Shown: positions 16,671 through 22,714 of the stretch, piece after piece | Numbering within the stretch: position 1 is the stretch's first letter | Layout of the letters: every line of letters starts with the position of its first letter | Source: Hypsibius dujardini | Taxonomy: Eukaryota; Tardigrada; Eutardigrada; Parachela; Hypsibiidae | Length of the DNA stretch: 22,714 nt | Reading direction: 5' to 3' | NCBI GenBank assembly: GCA_001579985.1 | Contig: LRSR01003730.1 | Location: forward strand, 1-22,714 | Program-made: the position numbers and the translations under genes | The notes under the pieces: model-generated | Told to the model about the DNA's origin: nothing | Seen by the model: only the letters and a program-made list of their open reading frames with translations | Databases searched by the model: none

Positions 16671-17909
16671 GTGTTTGGGAATTCTGTCTCACCCCTTTCA
16701 ATTTGCAGCAGATGCTGTTTATTGTTTAGAGGACATTAAATTATCAGTTTTGGTTGATGCGCTAGAATACTCTTCTTACGCTGAGAAAAGTCAGTCAGAG
16801 GACAATCCTTTTCTTTCGCTCACTTAATTGACCAGGAGAGCAGGGCCTTGATTTGCTGAATTTCCGAAGCGCAGGGCTGATTTCTGAAGCGCAGATTGCT
16901 ACAGTACCTATAACAATCAATCAAATCAATAAATCACTCGACCTATAACATCGAAATTCCCTTCACCGAAAACACCGAAAATCACAGTAGTTAAAATACG
17001 ATATGGAATCCTGGTACTCTTTAGTTCTTGTAAATTAAAATTAAACGTAAAATTAAACTAAAATAAAACGACTTTTATTTTGTAGGAAGCAGATTGGCAC
17101 TTGTTCTCATTTTGTTGGTCATCGAACCATCTATTCAATCAATCAATGCGCAGGCCGCAATGTGCTACACATGTGGCATCAATTTTTGTGCGGACCGAGT
17201 TCGAGCCGCAGTTTAACTGAGCGCCAGCAAGATCTGGTGGTTCAAGTTTGAGCCACTTTTTTATCTCATCGTGTCGCTGCTTTTTTTCATAGCTTGATTA
17301 ATTGATCAATTGTCTATTCCACCAACGAAAGAAAAATGGACATGGCTCTTGATGCACGGTCAGCACTTCGTGCTTTTAGTCAAATTCGTTGGTTGTGCGA
17401 TTCTCGTTGAAGTTGACTTCGGTTGATGTCGCCAATTGATGTCGCCAATCTTGTCGAGTATTAATTTTAGCCTACAGGCTGAGGACTAAAATTTTATTCA
17501 TACCTGTCAAAAATAATGGCGGCGCTTTTGGAAAACATTTTACCCTCCCCGTACTGGTGTCTCTTTTGCCGAATTCTTCTTTACAGTCTTCTTCTTCGGG
17601 TATTGATAAATATATGTTTCATCTACTTAAACTCCCATTTGCGTGAAATTTTACTGCGCAGCAGATAGAGAATTCAATCAAACAATCAATCAATCATGTG
17701 TTTGCCTTTCACCGATTGATTGATTGAATGATTCTTACAGAGCCTGCCCAATAGCGCTACCTGTCAGCCGGACCCGGAAGAGTTACCTGGGAACGGATTA
17801 CGCACGCTAGAAACTGTTGGATCTCCATTTTTACTCAACCTTTTCTCAACTTCTGACATGAACAGCCGGCAATTCTCCACGAAAACCGGTGACCGAATTC
17901 GGTCTGACC

Positions 17910-18363
17910 TCACTGATAAGTAAACTCAAGCGACACTTGCCGCGACAGAATTTAATCTAACGGAGGGTCCCGGAAATGTGCAAAAGGGGCAAGGCAGGGG
18001 TAATAATTGAACAATCAACCAATCAAATAGGGCAGCTCCCAAGCAATTGGAGTGGAGTTGATTGGTTGATTGGTTGAAAAGGGGCGGGACAGGGGTAATA
18101 ATTGAACAATCAACCAATCAATCACCGGAGCTCGCCAACAATTGAAGCGGAGTTGATTGGTTGATTGAGAAAAAGGGGCGGGGCAGGGGTAATATTAATC
18201 AATCAATCAACCAATCAACCAATCAACCAGCGGACCTCCGCGGCAATCGGAGTTGAGTTGATTGGTTGATTGTTCAATCATACCCCTGCTCCGCTCCTTT
18301 TGCCCATTTCCGGAACCCTTCGTTAGATTGAATTCTGTCGCTTACTGTAGATCCTCTCAGTGA
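17910..18363. mobile_element. 454-bp foldback element with nested hairpin modules
   Basis: It is bounded by TCACTGA and TCAGTGA. The outer arms (about 17930-18030 and about 18255-18345) match in inverted orientation through GAATT(T/C)AATCTAACG and GGAAATG(T/G)GCAAAAGG. Inside are three modules about 95 bp apart (GGGGTAATAATTGAACAATC), each closing a hairpin of TCAACCAATCAA with TTGATTGGTTGA. No clear target-site duplication. The right end abuts the acylphosphatase frame. Confidence 0.75.
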
Positions 18364-18705
18364 TTGCCATCATCTTACTGTAGTTATTTGTTTGGAAGCA
18401 GCAGTCAAGCTGAACCAACGGCCATCTATAGCACCGATTTCGAAGTTCAAGGTACCGTCCAAGGCGTCTTCTTCCGGAAGTACACGCAAAAACGCGCCAC
18501 TGAGCTGGGCCTCGTCGGCTGGGTCCGGAACGACGAATCCGGTTCGGTGGTGGGACACCTCCAAGGCTCGCGGCCCGCCCTCGACGCCATGAAGGACTGG
18601 CTGCAACGCACCGGAAGTCCCCAAAGTCGCATCACCAAATGCACCTTCACCGCGGAAAATAAACTCGACAAGGCGCAGTTTTCAGACTTCCAAGTTCGCC
18701 ATTAG
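18364..18705 (+). CDS. Acylphosphatase, 3' exon (first exon not resolved)
   Basis: A small enzyme that hydrolyses carboxyl-phosphate bonds such as acetyl or 1,3-bisphosphoglyceryl phosphate in the cytosol. The exon encodes the whole domain: FEVQGTVQGVFFRKYTQ with the catalytic Arg, GLVGWVRNDESGSVVG with the catalytic Asn, and a terminal FSDFQVRH. The frame is open from 18364, just after an in-frame TGA (18361-18363) that forms the end of the foldback element. It has no ATG before the domain, so a first exon must be spliced on from upstream, at one of several AG sites between 18383 and 18409. ATG 17859 (MNSRQFSTKT, donor CCG|GTGACC) joined at 18410 would keep frame and read into AEPTAIYS. This would place the foldback element in the intron, but it is speculative. 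Confidence 0.88.
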   Translation: MPSSYCSYLFGSSSQAEPTAIYSTDFEVQGTVQGVFFRKYTQKRATELGLVGWVRNDESGSVVGHLQGSRPALDAMKDWLQRTGSPQSRITKCTFTAENKLDKAQFSDFQVRH

Positions 18706-18772
18706 AGAACCCAGAATCGATCATGCCAAACTTTTCCCGTAATTAAAACTTGAATCGAAATGAAAATCAAAA

Positions 18773-21700
18773 TCAGACTCGAATCTCTAACGTCGAAATG
18801 GTCGATAAGCAATCGTTCTCGTAAATTCCTTCCAGTTGACTGCGCAAAGTCCGCTGCTCCAGCTCCTCGTACGGCGACAACGCGGGGTAGGAGCTCTCCG
18901 AGGTCCCGATCATAAAAATGGAGTCGTCCTGACTGCGGTACAGCGTTCGGTTACTCGCCGCCATCTGCTCGGGAAAGGGATCGTGCTTCCGCCGGAGGAA
19001 GCGCGAGAGTTTGGCACACAAGGAGGCGCGCTTCAGTCGCGCTTCCTTCGCGTCGCAGCAGCTCAGCACGACGAGGAAGAAGAGGGAGACGACCGCGGCG
19101 GTGAAGAGACACGCGATGAATGTGATGATCCAGGTGCGGGAGGTGTCAGCCACGCCCACCACCACCACGGGCGATGAAGGAGTGATGTGCTTGGTCTGCC
19201 GGCCGCCGGGGGAGAAGTGGCTGTTGTGGTTGAGCGCGGCGGATGGGATGGGAACGCGAGTGTCGTTGAGCGTGTCCACGGAGACGGAGATCACCTTCCG
19301 GCCTTGGAGGTGCCGTGGTGTGGAACATTTGAGGTCTTGCGCGCGGTAGAAGCGCTTTTGGTCGTGCTGGATCAGCCGGAGGAGCCAGCGGTTTTCGCGG
19401 AAGCAGGCGAGCTCGTTTTGGGCGAGTTTGATCTTGGGAACGCGGGCGAAGAAGTCTTCGAGGTTGGTCTCGAAGAAAGTCAGTTCGCAGGCGCGGAGGC
19501 TGAGTGTGTGAAGGTGCGGTAGGACACTGGAACGGTTGGGCGATGCGGAGATCTGGGAAAATTGGAAAGGAGGTTTTTTCAGTCGTACGATATTAATAGT
19601 AGTTTCGTTAATTGAAAAGCTGTCGATCAACTGGCAGTAGGCACTGCGCATTGCCCAATAGGAGAATACAGTATGAATTCGTATGCGTTTCTAAAGGCAC
19701 AAGAGTGAGAGCCATCCTTGAGCGCCCCCTGCAGGCAGTAGGCACAAGAGAGCGAGAGCCATCCTTCAGCGCCGCCCCGCAGGGAGTAGGCACTGCGCAT
19801 TGCCCAATAGGAGAATACAGTATGAATTCATATGCGTTTCTAAAGACACAAGAGAGCGAGAGTCATCCGTGAGCGCCCCCTACAGGCAGTCAGCTCGTTA
19901 CAAACTCCTGTGCCAGGCAAAATTCCACTTTCATCAGCCCACGTTTTTTTGGGAGATTCATCGCTAATTTGTCTTTTATTGCTGAATAATTTATTTGCAA
20001 ACATAGCAATAAATAGTTTCAATCAATATTCATTGAAATATTTAGATTTGTAGCAGGCATTACTGTAAAATATTTTAATTTTGAACGCATGTATTGGGTC
20101 GGATTGAACATTATGGTAGAAGTCTAAGCTTGCCAGACTGCGTATCTATCGGTATCGCTTCTCGGCCTTTTGGCTAAGATCAAAGTGTAGTATCTGTTCT
20201 CGTAAGTGTGATAACTTACGCAACTTCTATGGAAGTTCGATTATCACTAGTATTTTTGGAACACGTCGGGGCTCTGGAGCTTGCTCCATCCTTGACTGGG
20301 TTGGCCCGGTATTGCAGTACATCCGGGATCGGCCCGTCCCTTCGGGGACATTATAAATCAAAGAAAGGGTTTTAATCTGCTTGGAGAAGTCAAGTCTGTC
20401 TGTCTGTCTTGACTAACAGGAGAATGGTTAAACATTCTATAATCCTAGTATTAAGCTTCTTCATACACACGCGACCAGAAGATAGAGCTACCCGAGTCAA
20501 GCCATTTACCTCGGTTAGCCAGGTGTATGTAAAGAATCGCCCTAACCGAGGTAAACGACTTGATTCGGGTAGCGCCATCTTGCGGCTACGTGTATAAAGA
20601 ATTTACCTCGTGCAATAGCCGGTTAGCTAATGCTGGACTTCCACCCAAGTCTAGCGCTGTCAACTGCGGAAGCAGTGAAAAGAAATCTGCCGGTACATCG
20701 ACAGTTGCAGCAGCATGGGTACGAATAATCTCCAGTTGTTTCAGTGCACCCAAGTGTTGGAGGAAATCTCGGCCGACTGTCCTGAGGGGATTGAGGGATA
20801 GATCGAGCCTTGAAATTGAGTTGACCGGTGGGAATAGGGCGGTGTTTAACGTGCCTAAGCGATTGGCCCGCAGATCGAGTGTGGCCAGATGAGGCATGCC
20901 GCGGAAAGTGGATGACTCGATGGTCGTGATTTGATTGCCCTGTAGACGGATCTCTTCCATGTCCAAGAGGCCGGCCATGTCGCGGCCTTGCAGCAGTTTA
21001 ATGTTGTTGTCGTCCAAGTAGAGCCCTTTCAGGGATGACGGAAGATTGAGCGGAACGCCGCGCAGTCCATTGCCATTCATCCAGAGTCTCTGAAGGCTTG
21101 TTAATTTGACGAAGGCATCCGGGGCAATGTGTTGAATGGCACAGTCGTCCATCACCAGGACAGCCAGTGCCGGGTACTTTTCCAGGGAGTTCTTAGTGAT
21201 GTTGACCAACTTATTTCCGGTCAGACGGATGTCTCGAATGGTGGACCGTAAGTTTGACGGAACGGCTTGCAGGCCACAGTGACTGGAAGAACAATAAAGT
21301 GAACCATTAGGCTTGTAATGAAGGTTCAAATGGAACAGCTTTTCTAGCTAACTCAGGGACAACACGCTAAACGCAGCCAAAAAGGTTGGCTGGAGGGCAG
21401 ACAGACAGACAGCCAGAAAGACAACCAGACAGACAGTCAAACAGGCAGACAGGCAGGCAGACATACAGACAATCAGACAAACAGACAGGCAGACATATAG
21501 ACAGACAAACAGACAGGCAGACATATAGACAGACAGACAGTCAGGCAGGCAGTCAGGCAGGCAGGCAGACAGACAGGTACCTCAAATCGCAGTATTGCAG
21601 AGCCAGGAGATCCTTAAAGTCAACTAGGCCGAAGGAGGTGGCGGAGAGTTGTGTGTTCATAGCGAGATTGAGATGGACCAATCGCGGAATATGGGACAGC

Positions 21701-22470
21701 GCATGCGGTTGTATTTCGCGTATTTGGTTGACCTCAAGATTGAGATACTGCAGCGATAAGAGGCCCTTGAAGAGGTCATTTGGGAGTTGGGAGAGTTTGT
21801 TGGAGTTGAGGTCCAGTTGAATCAAATCTCGGAGATAAGCAAAGGAGCCGGGATCAATTGCCGCGATGCGATTACCGGATAAGTCCAAGTACAAGAGCCC
21901 GCCGGATCCTAATCCAATAAACGTCAAATTTGTGAGCAGACTCAATTTGTTGCCGCTCAAATCAAGCCGCTTCAGGCTTTTAGTGCCTGTGAAAAGGGAA
22001 TCTCTGATAGTGGCGATGCCGTTCCTGGGCAGTCTCAGTTCACGCGCCGTCGCCATTAGACCGGCCAAGTCGGCCGGGCGTAAGTCATTTTTCTTGAAGT
22101 TCTCCAGCAGCAGCCGCGATACATTGCCGAACGCTGACAGCTCCGGGTAAGGGAAGACGTGCTCGCCGTTGCATGAGAGCAGCGCGCCATCCGCGTCCGC
22201 CTGGCTGCACACACAATATTCCGGACATGATGATACTTCCGGCATGCGACTACTTGACTTGGCAACAGGGCCGTGCATAATGTTAGCACCATCCGTTCCC
22301 GTTCTGTTCGCAGATGAGTGGGTGCTCGCAAAGCTCACCGACGAGGTGGCAGGCATCTCATGTAAGCCTTCAGAGACACCGTCAGGCTGGTGACGAATTG
22401 AAAACGTTCTTACAGCGGCGTGCAGGAAATAAATTGACCAGACCAAACCAATGCGAAGAATTAGCTCCAT
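18773..22470 (-). CDS. Leucine-rich-repeat transmembrane protein, three exons
   Basis: Exons 21581-22470 (ATG at 22470, AAAATGG context), 20607-21282 and 18773-19552 give 2,346 nt and 781 residues, with GT/AG sites and matching phases. The chain has a signal peptide (MELILRIGLVWSIYFLHAA), a linker and an LRRNT Cys cap (CPEYCVCS...C, about 82-100). Some 16-18 leucine-rich repeats follow (for example LKRLDLSGNKL and LIQLDLNSNKL); one crosses the first junction as YCDLSHCGLQAVP. Then come a short C-cap region, a transmembrane helix (WIITFIACLFTAAVVSLFFL) and a cytoplasmic tail with YEEL and YEND tyrosines. It ends in EIRV, a possible class II PDZ ligand. There is no TIR or Ig domain. It probably acts in adhesion or recognition at the cell surface, like capricious/tartan or LRRN-type proteins, but I do not assign orthology. 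Confidence 0.87.
19631..19892. repeat. Tandem duplication in the LRR gene intron
   Basis: Two long copies (about 19631-19733 and about 19783-19892) share GTAGGCACTGCGCATTGCCC, AATACAGTATGAATTC and GAGCGCCCCCT(G/A)CA. A shortened copy (about 19734-19782) that lacks the middle lies between them. Confidence 0.8.
20154..20345 (+). ncRNA. U2 spliceosomal snRNA
   Basis: It begins with the conserved ATCGCTTCTCGGCC and contains the branch-site recognition sequence GTGTAGTA (20185-20192). Stem IIa is CGTAAGT/ACTTACG (20201-20220) and stem IIb is AACTTC/GAAGTT (20222-20237). The Sm site ATTTTTG is at 20252-20258. A GGAGC/GCTCC hairpin (20276 on) and a terminal CCCGG..TATTGCAGTAC..CCGGG stem-loop follow. 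The stem II sequence is unlike the common metazoan one, but GTGATAA (20208-20214) can still pair with TTATCAC (20241-20247), preserving the alternative stem IIc. The 3' end is placed near 20340-20349, where a GTCCC-TTCG-GGGAC hairpin lies. The gene sits on the opposite strand inside intron 2 of the LRR gene. Confidence 0.93.
20464..20594. mobile_element. Short foldback element beside an LRR gene splice donor
   Basis: Arms 20464-20518 and 20542-20594 are inverted copies, about 83% alike by eye and perfect over the innermost 14 bp (TTTACCTCGGTTAG). A 23-bp spacer separates them. The right end lies 11 bp from the 5' splice site at 20606-20605. Confidence 0.7.
21398..21577. repeat. CAGA/CAGG tetranucleotide array
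   Basis: Imperfect CAGA, CAGG and CATA units fill most of the first intron of the LRR gene (21283-21580) and reach to within three bases of the 5' splice site. Confidence 0.95.
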
Positions 22471-22714
22471 TTTGCTGATGTTCTTCCAGGAACCGGGAGT
22501 TGCCAAATGGGCGTCAGGAAGTAACACGGATCTACAAAGAGTTTATTATCAAAATACAAGATGAAATTGACGGATTCTAGCCGTTACTTCCTCATGCTAC
22601 ACTTTGTCCCTCTATTTGTCTGCCTGCCTGCAAGCCTGCCTGACTGACTGACTGCCTGCAAGCCTGCCTCTCTGTCTGTCTGCCTAACTGCCTGTCTGTC
22701 TGTCTGTCTGTCTG
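22471..22714. other. 5' flank of the LRR gene with a TGCC/TGTC array
   Basis: Just upstream of the LRR start codon, a TTCTTCCAG at 22492-22484 (minus strand) could be an acceptor for a non-coding first exon. A CTGC/CTGT repeat array runs from about 22618 to the window edge. Nothing else is recognised. Confidence 0.5.

Larger units (their letters stand above)
14315..17909. other. Repeat-rich stretch without a supported gene
   Basis: It holds the palindromic element at 14979-15500, the 27-bp minisatellite at 15937-16125, two tandem MITE copies at 16374-16670 and scattered CAATCAATC tracts, including a hairpin near 17671-17733. The open frames across the 27-bp repeat exist only because 27 is a multiple of three. 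A possible terminal exon at 16709-16827 and a 50-codon frame from ATG 17518 are too weak to call. Confidence 0.5.

Noticed and set aside
16709-16827. Possible terminal exon on the plus strand (acceptor TTTGCAG, about 39 codons, stop at 16825)
   Set aside because: The residues look protein-like, but there is no upstream exon, homology or partner donor to support it.
17518-17670. ATGGCGGCG start with a 50-codon frame upstream of the acylphosphatase exon
   Set aside because: No matching donor leads convincingly into the acylphosphatase frame, and the product shows no recognised feature.
18370-18671. Alternative frames over the acylphosphatase exon
   Set aside because: GC-rich shadow frames; the acylphosphatase frame has catalytic motifs and proper length.

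Overview
This is a piece of an animal (metazoan, invertebrate-looking) nuclear genome. The evidence is GT-AG introns of about 45-1050 bp, a U2 snRNA gene, genes for a DENN-domain Rab regulator, a centriole-duplication-type protein, an acylphosphatase and a leucine-rich-repeat receptor-like protein, and many TCTG and CAATCAATC simple repeats and foldback (MITE-like) elements. I cannot name the species.

Left part (1-7193): an AT-rich, densely packed block with the gene set of a Maverick/Polinton or adintovirus-type element. In order it holds a protein-primed family B DNA polymerase (5' end cut by the window edge), a large protein that looks like the double-jelly-roll major capsid protein, an adenain-like cysteine protease, a small secreted Cys-rich protein on the other strand, and an A32/FtsK-HerA-type packaging ATPase. 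All frames in the window are intact. No integrase, penton or terminal inverted repeat can be seen, so the left end lies outside. The protease frame overlaps the capsid gene end in the -1 frame, has no ATG before its conserved N-terminal part, and starts on an in-phase T TTA AAA slippery run. This is the strongest candidate for an unusual mechanism here. A 20-bp hairpin covers the polymerase stop codon and a TATA box follows it.

Middle (7560-14314): three minus-strand host genes. A three-exon gene of unknown function (7560-8404) ends in five perfect 21-bp/7-residue repeats. Six exons of a DENND5-like gene (9316-10962) stop in the middle of the cDENN domain. The rest of that gene is absent from the 9.3 kb that follow, which hold the unknown gene and the Maverick-like block. 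A three-exon gene (12123-14314) resembles Ana2/STIL, with a coiled coil followed by STAN-like repeats.

Right part (14315-22714): 3.6 kb of palindromic repeats and a 27-bp minisatellite, then an acylphosphatase exon on the plus strand whose reading frame is bounded by the end of a foldback element. After that comes a three-exon LRR transmembrane protein gene (minus strand, 781 residues). Its second intron holds a plus-strand U2 snRNA gene, a tandem duplication and another foldback element.

For the spliced genes, exon boundaries were chosen by hand from GT/AG sites, frame continuity and domain continuity. They have not been tested against transcripts.
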